A stretch of 64,000 nucleotides of DNA. Origin: Falsarthrobacter nasiphocae. Its GTDB lineage: Bacteria; Actinomycetota; Actinomycetes; Actinomycetales; Micrococcaceae. Shown here piece after piece: positions 43,678 through 52,565 of this stretch. Each line of letters starts with the position of its first letter. Position 1 is the first letter of the stretch. The DNA is taken from contig NZ_JAVDUI010000001.1 in assembly GCF_031456275.1 (NCBI RefSeq), forward strand, positions 2,066,965-2,130,964, read 5' to 3'. The notes under the pieces were generated by a model. It ran no database searches, was not told the DNA's origin, and worked only from the letters and a program-made list of their open reading frames with translations. The position numbers and the translations under genes are program-made.

Positions 43678-44866
43678 CGTTGCGGGGAAGACGTTGACCG
43701 TCGTTGGCGTGGCGGCTCATCGTGAGGCGGCATTTCACAGATGGGCGGAGATGGGCCTTAGCGTTCATGCTGTGGTCTCGCCCGAGACTCGCACCGAGTC
43801 GTGGCAACACTTGGCAGCGGGCGTCACTCGACTGAACGCGCTAGACACGCGCGGCCTCATGGAGGCTATCCCTGTCTCTGACGGAGTCGTCACCCTGTCG
43901 GAGTTTTCAGTGCAGGCGGTGGCCACCCTGGCAGAGTTGTTGTCGTTGCCAGGGGTGACGACGAGCGCGGCCAACGTGGCCCGAAATAAGGCTCATCTGC
44001 GCCGCGTGCTCCGTGCATCAGGACTGGACGGTGATCTTGCATCCGCGGAGATCCGGTCGGAGCGAGATCTTGAGGCCTTCTTCGCCATTCACGGAGAGGA
44101 GTCTTACGTCCTCAAGCCGGCAGACAGCTCGGGAAGCGCTGGCGTCGTTCGGGTGACATCATTCGCAGAGGCTGCACAGCGGTTTAAAGCAGTGCGTCGA
44201 TGGAGCTTCGGTGGGGATGTGGTGATCGAGGAGTATGTCGCCGGACCGGAGTACAGCTACGAAGGGTGGGTTCAAGGTTCCGAGGCTGTTCTTGCTGCGG
44301 TCGTCCGGAAGAGGACGACGGCTGACTTCGTGGAAATAGGGCACACAGCGACCCACGCGCCGAACGCGGGGGCGTGGGCCCTGATCCGGTCTGCGTTGCG
44401 TCTGCTCGGTGTCGCAGACGGCGTGTTTCACGCGGAGGTGAAATTGTCGCCTGACGGGCCACGAATCATTGAAATTGCGCTGCGGCCCGCCGGCGGCCTG
44501 ATCCCGACCTTGGTGAGTCTCACGACGAACGTCGACCTCTACGAAGCCCAGGCGCGGATCGCCGTGGGGGCCCACGTATTCGAGCCCGTCCCGAATGGAA
44601 CCAGCGCAGCGATCGCCCACGTCGTAGGACAGCCGATGAGCCATGCTTCGCCAGAGACGCTCCGCGCCATATCTCGCTTGCCGAATGTCCCCGAGGTATA
44701 TCAGGCACCCCGACTTGACGGGGACTTGGCACCGCTGAGCGGCAATGACGCTCGAGCGGGGTACGCGCTCGCTCACGGGGTCGGCCCCACGGTGGAGTCG
44801 GACGCCCGGCGTGCAGCGCGGATGCTGGCCGACGCTCTGTGCATTGACATGACTCCCGTGACATGA
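43667..44866 (+). CDS. ATP-grasp ligase, second of two in the island
   Basis: 399 residues from GTG 43667, three bases after GGAG. Lys150 in YVLKPADSSGSAG, VIEEYVAGPEYSYEG (ATP-grasp clamp), FHAEVKLSPDGPRIIEIALRP (metal-binding acidic strand), and AGGLIPTLVSLTTNVDLYE. These are landmarks of L-amino-acid ligases of the BacD/carnosine-synthase type, which form a dipeptide with ATP to ADP. It is clearly diverged from the first enzyme in the island, so the two probably catalyse successive or different bond formations. Stop and next start overlap (ATGA). Confidence 0.87.
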   Translation: MPTDVAGKTLTVVGVAAHREAAFHRWAEMGLSVHAVVSPETRTESWQHLAAGVTRLNALDTRGLMEAIPVSDGVVTLSEFSVQAVATLAELLSLPGVTTSAANVARNKAHLRRVLRASGLDGDLASAEIRSERDLEAFFAIHGEESYVLKPADSSGSAGVVRVTSFAEAAQRFKAVRRWSFGGDVVIEEYVAGPEYSYEGWVQGSEAVLAAVVRKRTTADFVEIGHTATHAPNAGAWALIRSALRLLGVADGVFHAEVKLSPDGPRIIEIALRPAGGLIPTLVSLTTNVDLYEAQARIAVGAHVFEPVPNGTSAAIAHVVGQPMSHASPETLRAISRLPNVPEVYQAPRLDGDLAPLSGNDARAGYALAHGVGPTVESDARRAARMLADALCIDMTPVT

Positions 44867-46089
44867 GCGCCGTCTCGAATCGGCGTCTCGGATGGCTCAT
44901 CGAGCGCTTCACCGTTGGGACGCTCGTCGGCGGGCTCGGGGCAGGGATGTTCATTCCCTTCTCCCTGCTCTATTTCACTCAGGCTCGGTCAATCCCCTTG
45001 CCGGTTGTCAGCGTGGGGCTTGCTGTGGGGGCCGGAGTCACGCTCGCGTGTGCCTATCCGCTCGGGGTGGCCGTAGATCGGTTAGGGGCCAAGCGGGTTT
45101 TGGTCCTCGCGAATATGGGACGGGCGGTCATCTTCGGGCTCTTCGCCTTCGTCCCGCACGCTCCGACGATCCTTGTTCTACTCATCCTGAATTGTCTTCT
45201 GGAGAGGGGCAGCTGGGTCGCCCTCTACACGGTCATCGGCCGCTCGCCGAGTCTCTTTGGCGCGAGCGGCGCACTGCGCTTCGCCCGTCTCTCCTGGCTC
45301 CGGAACGTCGGCCTGGGCGTGGGAGCGCTCGTGGCGGCGGTTCTTGCCTCGGATCTTTCCCTCATGGTCGTGGCCGTGTGGGCCAACGCGGTGAGCTACA
45401 TCATCGCAGGGCTGTGCTTTATGGCTAGTGGAGCCGGGGCGGGCGCCCAGACGTCCTCGGAGTCGCGGAAACCCGGCGAGGCGGCTCCCGTGCGTCTCGC
45501 GTTCGGCCGCGTCTTTTGGCTCGTTGTGGTCGTGAAACTCTTCCTCGTGATCATCGCTGGCGTGTTTGGCTCGTTCTTGCCCGTGGTCGCCGACACCTAT
45601 TTTTCCGCCGCGTGGCTTGCGGGCATAGGATTCAGCGTCAATACGTGGATGATCATCTTCCTGCAGCCGTGGATCATCAAGAGAGCGCAGAAATTCAGTC
45701 CCGCTGGGTGCCTGATTCTGGGCGCATCGATATACGTTGCTTCGGGTGCCGTGTTTGTTGGGGCGGCGGTGCTCCCGGACGTGGCACGCCCGTGGATGTT
45801 CTTGGCCGGCGTCGTGGTTTTTACGATTGGTGAGATCCTCGTCGCGCCATCGTCGGACCAGCTGGCAGATTCGGCTCTTCCATCTGAGGTCAAGGGACGC
45901 GGCCAATCGATCTACCAGTCGGCATGGGGTGTGGGCGGTGTCTTCGCGCCGGTCCTCGGCGGCTTTGTCGTCATCGCGAGCAGCGTCGGTTTCGGCGCCC
46001 TCCTCCTCTTCTTGGCTTTGCTCGGGCTCGGGTGCGGATTGATTGTGGTCAGGGCACTGCGCCGGGCGCGTGTCGTGTCTCCGATGTGA
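44863..46089 (+). CDS. MFS-family efflux transporter
   Basis: 408 residues with about twelve membrane helices. Motif A between TM2 and TM3 reads GVAVDRLGAKRVL. A charged loop after TM6 (SESRKPGEAAP) is the usual central break. Overlaps the second ATP-grasp gene by four bases. With ligases upstream and no uptake genes, export or self-resistance for the product is the natural role (inference), as with exporter genes next to bacilysin-type ligases. Its final two codons (ATG TGA) fall inside the right repeat copy. Confidence 0.88.
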   Translation: MSAVSNRRLGWLIERFTVGTLVGGLGAGMFIPFSLLYFTQARSIPLPVVSVGLAVGAGVTLACAYPLGVAVDRLGAKRVLVLANMGRAVIFGLFAFVPHAPTILVLLILNCLLERGSWVALYTVIGRSPSLFGASGALRFARLSWLRNVGLGVGALVAAVLASDLSLMVVAVWANAVSYIIAGLCFMASGAGAGAQTSSESRKPGEAAPVRLAFGRVFWLVVVVKLFLVIIAGVFGSFLPVVADTYFSAAWLAGIGFSVNTWMIIFLQPWIIKRAQKFSPAGCLILGASIYVASGAVFVGAAVLPDVARPWMFLAGVVVFTIGEILVAPSSDQLADSALPSEVKGRGQSIYQSAWGVGGVFAPVLGGFVVIASSVGFGALLLFLALLGLGCGLIVVRALRRARVVSPM

Positions 46090-46151
46090 ACGACGACGGG
46101 GGCGCCGCGGGAGACAATCCCGCGGCGCCCCCGTCGTCGTTCTCTCCGGGC
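46063..46151 (+). repeat. Right copy of the island-flanking block with 25-bp-stem hairpin
   Basis: Perfect 25-bp stem (46088-46112 with 46118-46142), loop GACAA. Compared with the left copy, one stem base and its partner both differ (A-T there, G-C here), so pairing is preserved. The loop is near-identical to the left one only when one copy is reverse-complemented (ATTGTCT against ATTGACT). Serves as the transporter terminator. Confidence 0.88.
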
Positions 46152-46203
46152 GTTGTCACCCAAGCCGGACCACGTCATGTTTCCCCGAACCCCGCCACCC
46201 TCG

Positions 46204-46231
46204 GGGCCGTGACCCTGCGAGATCACGGCCC
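46204..46231 (-). terminator. Hairpin 3' of glgC
   Basis: GGGCCGTGA (46204-46212) pairs with TCACGGCCC (46223-46231). CAAA follows on the plus strand. It is about 50 bases past the glgC stop, in the convergent gap 46152-46279, which has nothing else. Confidence 0.55.
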
Positions 46232-46279
46232 AAAGGTGTCGTCGTTGAGTCGTTCATGCCGTGGACCGGCCGCGCCCCC

Positions 46280-47509
46280 TCAGACGCCCGTCGTCTCGTC
46301 GGACGACTCCGCGGGCCCGCGCCGGGCTGGCACAAGCACCGTGATGTTTCCGGGGCCCGGCTTGGACTCACCCACGGCCGAGGCCGGGATGTCCGCGCCC
46401 AGGTCCGCGACCACCGCGTCGAGCGAGGCCCCCGTCGGCACCACGGCGTCCCCGAGCAGCACGGACCGGCGCACGCGAGCGCCGCGCTCAACGGTGACCC
46501 CCGGGCCGATGACCGAGTCCTCCACCTCACCCTCGACCCGCGCGCCGGGGGAGACCAGGCTCCGCCGGACACTCGCCGAGGGGCCGATCCACGCGGGCGC
46601 CGTCTCCCGCGGGTTCGTCAGGAGAGGCCAGGCGTGCCGATCCAGTTCGAGGCCCTTGCCCTCAACGAGGTCCATGTGGGCCTGGAAGTACGCGTCAATC
46701 GTGCCGATGTCCCGCCAGTAGCCGTCGAGCCGGTACTCGTGCGCGCGTCCCCGCTCCACGAGCGCCGGGATGATGGACTCGCCGTAGTCGCCGAGCGAGT
46801 CTCCGTCGATCTCCGGGTCGTGGTCCGCCTCGCCCGCGGCCTCGGACGCCTTCTCCTCGGCCACGAGGGCTCGGGTCACCTCGGCGAGCGCCTCGACGCT
46901 GTACACGAACACCTCCGTGGCCACGAGCTGCCCCTCGGGCTGTTCCGGCTTGTAGTCGTACCGGGTCACGGCCCCGTCGTCGTCCACCTGCACCACGCCG
47001 TAGCGGGAGGGGTCCCCGGGCACCTCGGTGGTCACGACGGTCAGCTCGGACCCGCGCTCGGCGTGCTGTTCGAGGACCGGCCGGAGGTCCAGGTGGTACA
47101 GGTGATCGGCGGAGAGGACGACGACGGTGCTGGCGCCAAAGGACTCCAGGAGTGGCACCTGCTGGTGCAGCGCGTGGCCGTTGCCTGCGGCGAAGCCCTC
47201 TTCGCTGCGCCCTTCGGCGGGCGGGAGGATCTGGAGGCCGTGCCGCGTCGAGTCGAGGTCCCACGGCCGACCGCCCGCGAGGTGCCGGTTCAGGGTGAAG
47301 GGCCGGTACTGCTCGACAATCCACACGTTCTCCAGCCCCGAGTGCGCGATGTTCGAGAGCACAACGTCGATCATCCGGAACGAGCCGGCGAAGGGAACGG
47401 CGGGCTTGGCCCGAGCGTCCGTCAGGGGAGACAGGCGGGACCCGCGTCCGCCTGCAAGGACGAGCGCGACGACAGGCGGTTCGGGGTGGGCGGGGAACGG
47501 GCGGGCCAT
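46280..47509 (-). CDS. glgC: Glucose-1-phosphate adenylyltransferase-like nucleotidyltransferase
   Basis: 409 residues. LAGGRGSRLSPLTDARAKPAVPF nucleotide-binding start (read as LAGGRGSRL then RAKPAVPF), RMIDVVLSN, HLYHLD metal site, KPEQPEG and YWRDIGTIDAYFQA sugar-binding segment, then left-handed beta-helix repeats. Makes ADP-glucose from glucose-1-P and ATP for glycogen and glycan synthesis. Not placed beside other glycogen genes. Convergent with the island. Confidence 0.9.
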   Translation of the reverse strand: MARPFPAHPEPPVVALVLAGGRGSRLSPLTDARAKPAVPFAGSFRMIDVVLSNIAHSGLENVWIVEQYRPFTLNRHLAGGRPWDLDSTRHGLQILPPAEGRSEEGFAAGNGHALHQQVPLLESFGASTVVVLSADHLYHLDLRPVLEQHAERGSELTVVTTEVPGDPSRYGVVQVDDDGAVTRYDYKPEQPEGQLVATEVFVYSVEALAEVTRALVAEEKASEAAGEADHDPEIDGDSLGDYGESIIPALVERGRAHEYRLDGYWRDIGTIDAYFQAHMDLVEGKGLELDRHAWPLLTNPRETAPAWIGPSASVRRSLVSPGARVEGEVEDSVIGPGVTVERGARVRRSVLLGDAVVPTGASLDAVVADLGADIPASAVGESKPGPGNITVLVPARRGPAESSDETTGV

Positions 47510-47631
47510 CGTGGCTCCTTAGGGCGGCGGCTGGGGATGTGCCCATGCTATGCGCCGGGGCTGGGGCGTGTCCGCTCCCGAGAGGCACCGGTGCGGGCAG
47601 CGTGTCGCGGCCCGGGCACAGCGCCGGCCGG

Positions 47632-48315
47632 CTAGCCGAGGAACGCGTCGTAGAACTGGATGAACACGCCGCCGAAGACGAGCACCTCGGCCACGGCCAC
47701 GATGACGAACGTCCAGTGATCGAAGAAGCGGACGACGCCGGCTGGCGCGGGGATGGTCCCGGTCACAAGGTTTCGCTTGAGCGTGGCGAAGAACATCGGC
47801 AGGGCGAAGAACCACACGATCATGCAGTAGATGCACAGCGCGCCGATGACGAAGACCGCCGAGTAGTAGAGGAAGCCGAGGAACGCGAGGGCCAGGAAGA
47901 GGCCGATCTGCAAGCACACCCAGAACCACCGGCGGAACCGGGCCCCGGCGAGCATCGACATGGCGATGGTGACGACGATGGCGAAGCCGACGATGCCTAT
48001 GAGCGGGTTCGGGAACCCGAAGAGGGCCGCCTGCCACGACTTCATGACGGTGCCGCACGAGAGCCACGGGTTGATGTCGCAGCTCGTGACGTAGCCGGGG
48101 TCCTTGTAGAGGTGCAGCCGCTCCGCGACGAGGATGGCGGAGGCGATCCACGCGCCGACCGAGGTGACGAGGAGGGTCCACGCGAAGGCGCGGTCCACGG
48201 GCGGCAGAGCCGGCGGCTCGTTGAGCGCGCTGCGCGAGCCCTCCTCATGCCGCGTCCTGGCCCCGTCAGGGGCGGTCTCATGGTCCAGGGCGGTGCTGCC
48301 TTCTCCTGCGTTCAT
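47632..48315 (-). CDS. Vitamin K epoxide reductase (VKOR) family protein
   Basis: 227 residues from ATG 48315; longer frames upstream lack support. Five hydrophobic helices. Shuttle cysteines in CDINPWLSCGTVM and the active CXXC in CIYCMIVW are present, so it should reoxidise disulfide-forming partners using quinone. The first 45 residues are charged and disordered. A -10-like box (TATCCT) ends seven bases before the ATG, so the transcript is probably leaderless. Confidence 0.92.
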   Translation of the reverse strand: MNAGEGSTALDHETAPDGARTRHEEGSRSALNEPPALPPVDRAFAWTLLVTSVGAWIASAILVAERLHLYKDPGYVTSCDINPWLSCGTVMKSWQAALFGFPNPLIGIVGFAIVVTIAMSMLAGARFRRWFWVCLQIGLFLALAFLGFLYYSAVFVIGALCIYCMIVWFFALPMFFATLKRNLVTGTIPAPAGVVRFFDHWTFVIVAVAEVLVFGGVFIQFYDAFLG

Positions 48316-48322
48316 AGGACTC

Positions 48323-48328
48323 AGGATA
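48323..48328 (-). promoter_or_regulatory. -10 box for a leaderless VKOR transcript
   Basis: On the minus strand TATCCT is seven bases before the ATG. No ribosome site exists in between, which supports initiation at the first base of the coding sequence. Confidence 0.45.
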
Positions 48329-48714
48329 TCCCTGGCTCCCGCGCCACGGTCCGCGCACGCGTGCCGGCACTCGGAGTTTCCGGCGCCTCCGTGAGAGCAT
48401 GGTAGGCAGGTCCAGTGGCACTCGCCGCACCGAGCGCCCTGGCCCCGTCGGAAGTGCCGCAGGAGAGCGCACGCGCCGGACGGCCTGGAGCCCGCGCAAG
48501 ACACGCGGGCCGGCCGCAGGGCAAAGGAAAGCCCCGGGCGCGTCTTCACAGAGCACGAGTGGCACAGGCCCGACGCCCCGCGGAGTGTCGCGGGGAGAGA
48601 CGAAGGATGTGCGGCTGGACGCAGGGCACGCCCCACGCGGACCGGCCGAGGTCAGAATCCGGCGGACCCCCGAGTGCGAGCGGTGAGGACTGCCCACGAG
48701 AATCGAGTTGACTC
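48329..48714 (+). other. Long rne upstream region without a gene
   Basis: About 390 bases between VKOR and rne hold GC-rich short inverted repeats but no frame with convincing start, composition or homology. RNase E mRNAs in other bacteria have long 5' UTRs used for autoregulation. That this region plays such a part is only a possibility. Confidence 0.4.
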
Positions 48715-51700
48715 ATGTCAGACACAGACGCAACACGTCACGGCGCCCCTGAGGCGGACGCCCCGGCCACCGAGGCGCCGAGCGCCGACGCGCAGACCAC
48801 CGCCGAGAACGCCCCGGTCTCCGAGTCGGGCGCGCAGGCCCAGGAGACGCCCGGCACCGGGCAGGAGACGACGACGACGGCTGCCGCCCAGCCTGAGGCC
48901 GCCGAGGATGAGACTGCGGAGGACGAGACGCCGGAGGACGGCAAGCCGGTCATCAGCATCGACCCGTTCGACCCGTTCCACATCCCGTCCGAGGTCGAGT
49001 CCCTCATCGTCGAGACGATCGAGGCCGAGGTCAAGGAGCGCCCGTCGCGCAAGCGCCGCGGGGACGCGGAGGACTCCGCCGAGGAGGGCTCGTCCCGCCG
49101 CCGCCGTCGCCGCCGCCGGGGGGACGAGGACATCGAGCTTGAGGGCGGCGAGGACGAGGATCCGCCCAACACGATCACCCGCGTTCGCGCGCCCCGCGCC
49201 GCCGCTGCCGAGGGCACGGGCCCGGAGAACGTGACCGCGCTCAAGGGCTCGACGCGCCTCGAGGCCAAGCGCCAGCGCCGCCGCGACTCCCGGGACGGCG
49301 GACGCCGCCGCGGTGTCATCACCGAGGCCGAGTTCCTCGCGCGTCGCGAGAGCGTCGAGCGCACGATGATCGTCCGCGAGAAGGACGAGCGCATCCAGAT
49401 CGGCGTCCTTGAGGACGGCGTCTTGGCTGAGCACTTCGTCTCCAACACGACCCAGGACTCGCTCATCGGCAACGTCTACCTGGGCCGCGTCCAGAACGTG
49501 CTCCCGTCCATGGAGGCCGCGTTCATCGACATCGGCCGGGGCCGCAACGCGGTCCTCTACGCGGGCGAGGTCAACTGGGACGCCGTCAAGCTCGAGGGCA
49601 AGCCGCGCCGCATTGAGAACGCCCTCAAGGGTGGCGACACGGTCCTCGTTCAGGTCTCGAAGGACCCCGTGGGCCACAAGGGCGCTCGCCTGACGAGCCA
49701 GATCTCCCTGCCCGGCCGCTACCTCGTCTACGTCCCGGACGGCTCGATGACGGGCATCTCCCGCAAGCTGCCCGACGTCGAGCGCGCGCGCCTGAAGAAG
49801 ATCCTCAAGGATCACCTGCCGGCTGACGCGGGCGTCATCGTGCGCACGGCCGCCGAGGGCGCGTCCGAGGAAGAGCTGACGAACGACATCAACCGCCTGC
49901 GCGTCCAGTGGGAGGGCATCCAGAAGGCTGCCCAGAGCCGCAAGACGGCGGCGCCCGAGCTCCTCTACGCGGAGCCGGACCTCACGATCAAGGTCGTCCG
50001 TGACGTCTTCAACGAGGACTTCACGAAGCTCATCGTCTCCGGCGAGAACACGTGGGACCAGATCGAGGCGTACGTGACGTACGTGGCCCCGGACCTCGTG
50101 GAGCGCCTGGAGCAGTGGGCGGGGGAGGACGACGTCTTCGCCCACCACCGCATCGACGAGCAGATCAACAAGGCCCTGGACCGCAAGGTGTACCTGCCGT
50201 CCGGCGGCTCGCTCGTCATCGACCGCACCGAGGCCATGACCGTGGTCGACGTCAACACGGGCAAGTTCGTCGGCTCGGGCGGCAACCTCGAGGAGACGGT
50301 GACGAAGAACAACCTGGAGGCGGCCGAGGAGGTCGTGCGCCAGCTTCGCCTGCGGGACATCGGCGGCATCATCGTCATCGACTTCATCGACATGGTCCTC
50401 GAATCCAACCGCGACCTCGTCCTGCGCCGCCTCGTCGAGTGCCTCGGGCGGGACCGCACGAAGCACCAGGTCGCCGAGGTCACGAGCCTCGGCCTCGTCC
50501 AGATGACGCGCAAGCGCATGGGAACGGGCCTGCTTGAGGTCTTCGGCGAGCAGTGCCCCGAGTGCGCTGGCCGCGGCATGATCACGCACGAGGAACCCAT
50601 CCTCCACCGCCGCCCCATTGCCCCGAGCGCCCCTGCTCGCGGCGAGGGCCCGGGTCGGTCGGGCCGAGCCGAGCGCCGTCGCGGCCGCAAGCGCGGCGGC
50701 GAGCAGGAGGGCTCGCAGGAGACCTCGCAGGAGAGCGTCTCCTCGCAGGCGCCTGAGGGTGCCTCGCAGGCCCCTGAGGCGCACGACGACGCGCCTGCGG
50801 CCACGGCTCCCCGCCCGAGCGGCCAGGCGCGCGACGGTGTCACGCCTCTGCCCGTCGAGGCGGCCGAGCCGAGCGAGACCGCACGCGCCGAGGGACACGA
50901 GGACGAGCGGGGCCAGTCGCGCTCCGAGGACTCTGCGGGGGAGCGGCCCCAGCGCGGTCGGCAGCAGCGCGAGCGGGGCGGCCGTTCCAACGGCTCGCGC
51001 CGTGGGCAGTCGCAGGACGCGGCGTCCGAGCCCGCAGAGGCCGCTGCGGAGCCGTCTCGCGAGACCGAGTCCAAGGGCGGCAGCGGCCGCCAGGGGGACC
51101 GACGCCGCAACGAGCAGCGCTCGTCTTCGAACGGCCAGCAGGATCGGGGGCGTGGCCGCGGCCGTGGCGGACGTCCGAACGATCTCGACGCCATCGGGAC
51201 GGGGACCCGGCTCGCTCCGGGCTCGCTCGCTTCCGGCTCGGTCCCGTCGCGTGCGTCGGACTCTGACGACGAGACCGCCGAGCAGACCGGCCGAGGTCGC
51301 AATGACCGCCGCAAGGCCGAGCCGGGCCAGAGCCTGGCAGGGAACCGCTCCGAGGGCAGGGGCCAGTCTGGCCGCTCACGCTCGGGCCGCGCGTCTGCGT
51401 CTGCAGAGACGATCGAGGTCGGCGGCGAGCGCGTGAACCTGCCGCAGGGCGGCGAGGGCGGCTCAAGCCAGGCCGATCATGTGACGTTGGACAAGCTGGA
51501 CGACGTCTTCTCCGGCAAGGGCGGCCGCGGCGAGTCTGCGTCCGAGGAGGGCCGGGGAACGTCCCGTCGCCGCCCCTCGCGGCGCGCGTCCGCCGAGGCC
51601 ACGCAGGCGGGAAGCCACTCGATTGAGCCCCCGGCGGCCTCTGCTGAGCCCAAGCAGGCTGAGAAGCCGGCGGCCAAGGCCCCCGCGGCCCCGTCGTCGT

Positions 51701-51927
51701 CCGAGAAGCCGGCAGCGGCAGCGCGCCCCAAGCGCGTGCGCCGTGTGGCTGTGAGCGCCCAGGGCGCGAGCGAGGTGGCTGTCCGCGAGCCCGTGGCGCA
51801 GTCAGCCGCGACTCGCGTGGTGGCGTCCGCAGCGAGCCGCCCCGCCGAGCAGAAGAGCGCCGCAGCGGCGCCCGTCATGCTCGGGGTCGGCGTGCCCGCC
51901 TCGGAGATCGCCCGGCCCAAGAAGTAG
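48715..51927 (+). CDS. rne: Ribonuclease E/G
   Basis: 1,070 residues. A disordered acidic/Arg-rich N-terminal region (1-220), the S1 domain (GNVYLGRVQNVLPSMEAAF near 251), the catalytic DNase-I-like domain with Asp in VVDVNTGKF (about 505) and IVIDFIDM (about 555), and Zn-link CPECAGRG (about 614). The last 440 residues are Arg/Gly/Ser-rich low complexity, the degradosome scaffold region. Cuts AU-rich single-stranded RNA and matures rRNA. Upstream of rplU-rpmA as usual in actinobacteria. Confidence 0.95.
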   Translation: MSDTDATRHGAPEADAPATEAPSADAQTTAENAPVSESGAQAQETPGTGQETTTTAAAQPEAAEDETAEDETPEDGKPVISIDPFDPFHIPSEVESLIVETIEAEVKERPSRKRRGDAEDSAEEGSSRRRRRRRRGDEDIELEGGEDEDPPNTITRVRAPRAAAAEGTGPENVTALKGSTRLEAKRQRRRDSRDGGRRRGVITEAEFLARRESVERTMIVREKDERIQIGVLEDGVLAEHFVSNTTQDSLIGNVYLGRVQNVLPSMEAAFIDIGRGRNAVLYAGEVNWDAVKLEGKPRRIENALKGGDTVLVQVSKDPVGHKGARLTSQISLPGRYLVYVPDGSMTGISRKLPDVERARLKKILKDHLPADAGVIVRTAAEGASEEELTNDINRLRVQWEGIQKAAQSRKTAAPELLYAEPDLTIKVVRDVFNEDFTKLIVSGENTWDQIEAYVTYVAPDLVERLEQWAGEDDVFAHHRIDEQINKALDRKVYLPSGGSLVIDRTEAMTVVDVNTGKFVGSGGNLEETVTKNNLEAAEEVVRQLRLRDIGGIIVIDFIDMVLESNRDLVLRRLVECLGRDRTKHQVAEVTSLGLVQMTRKRMGTGLLEVFGEQCPECAGRGMITHEEPILHRRPIAPSAPARGEGPGRSGRAERRRGRKRGGEQEGSQETSQESVSSQAPEGASQAPEAHDDAPAATAPRPSGQARDGVTPLPVEAAEPSETARAEGHEDERGQSRSEDSAGERPQRGRQQRERGGRSNGSRRGQSQDAASEPAEAAAEPSRETESKGGSGRQGDRRRNEQRSSSNGQQDRGRGRGRGGRPNDLDAIGTGTRLAPGSLASGSVPSRASDSDDETAEQTGRGRNDRRKAEPGQSLAGNRSEGRGQSGRSRSGRASASAETIEVGGERVNLPQGGEGGSSQADHVTLDKLDDVFSGKGGRGESASEEGRGTSRRRPSRRASAEATQAGSHSIEPPAASAEPKQAEKPAAKAPAAPSSSEKPAAAARPKRVRRVAVSAQGASEVAVREPVAQSAATRVVASAASRPAEQKSAAAAPVMLGVGVPASEIARPKK

Positions 51928-51977
51928 GTGGCGACGCGCCGAAGGTCCAGGCGTTATGTGCTCCGCGCCTAGTGGAG

Positions 51978-52208
51978 TAGAATGGATCTTCGGTGCTTTA
52001 GCCTCCAACTGACGTTGGCCTTTGAACCGTCCGGGTCCGCCCGGGCTGCCTTCCGGGCCAAGGGGTTGTCGGTGTGGCTACAAGCCATGCCGTGAGGCAT
52101 CTCTTTCACCCCCGGTGAACAGGGCCCGCGCAGTTTGCCTGCGTGAGGCGGCCGGGCGCGGGGGAAGAGCAGTCAGAAGTAGTAAACGTCTAGAGAAGTG
52201 AGAACCAA
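51978..52208 (+). promoter_or_regulatory. rplU promoter and structured leader
   Basis: A -10 box TAGAAT (51978-51983) begins a leader of about 220 bases. It contains GGGTCCGCCCGGG-type and ATGCCGTGAGGCAT hairpins and a CCCCCGGTGAACAGGGCCCGCG stretch (in part), then a purine-rich area before the GTG. Ribosomal-protein leaders often bind their own product; I cannot assign a known class. Confidence 0.55.
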
Positions 52209-52517
52209 GTGGTGTACGCGATTGTCCGTGCCGGCGGCCGGCAGGAAAAGGTGTCCGTTGGAGACCTCGTGACCCTTGACCGCGTTGCCTCGCAGCCCGG
52301 CGGCACCATCGAGCTGCCCGCTCTGCTCCTGGTGGACGGGGACAAGATCACGTCGTCGGCAGATGAGCTGGCGAAGGTCACGGTCACGGCTGAGGTTGTT
52401 GAGAACCTCCGTGGTCCGAAGATCGTCATCCAGAAGTACAAGAACAAGACCGGCTACAAGAAGCGCCAGGGCTTCCGTGCCGCGCTGACCAAGGTGAAGG
52501 TCACGTCGATCGCCTAA
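52209..52517 (+). CDS. rplU: 50S ribosomal protein L21 (bL21)
   Basis: 102 residues, full length: [46 protein letters not shown] in the RNA-binding tail (read as [13 protein letters not shown] then KKRQGFR). GTG start. Binds 23S rRNA. Co-transcribed with rpmA 48 bases downstream. Confidence 0.97.
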   Translation: MVYAIVRAGGRQEKVSVGDLVTLDRVASQPGGTIELPALLLVDGDKITSSADELAKVTVTAEVVENLRGPKIVIQKYKNKTGYKKRQGFRAALTKVKVTSIA

Positions 52518-52565
52518 CGGCGCTTCGACCTCCCCATCCATCGTTTCCAAAGGTAGGACAGACAC

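Larger units (their letters stand above)
41663..46151. mobile_element. ATP-grasp/MFS cassette island bounded by two direct 89-bp hairpin repeats
   Basis: Between ndk and glgC, about 4.4 kb of visibly less GC-rich DNA holds a decayed methyltransferase, two ATP-grasp ligases and an MFS exporter, all on the plus strand and overlapping. The edges are two direct copies of an 89-base block whose offsets differ by exactly 4,400. No integrase, transposase or tRNA junction is present, so movement was probably by homologous recombination between the repeated ends (inference). Absence of the cassette would leave ndk, one hairpin and glgC. Confidence 0.7.

Noticed and set aside
41663-46151. Transposon or prophage insertion
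   Set aside because: No transposase, integrase, phage gene or target-site duplication is visible; the flanking repeats are terminator-like and in direct orientation.
48718-50898. 726-codon minus-strand open frame opposite rne
   Set aside because: Antisense shadow; the plus strand carries clear S1, catalytic and Zn-link motifs of RNase E.
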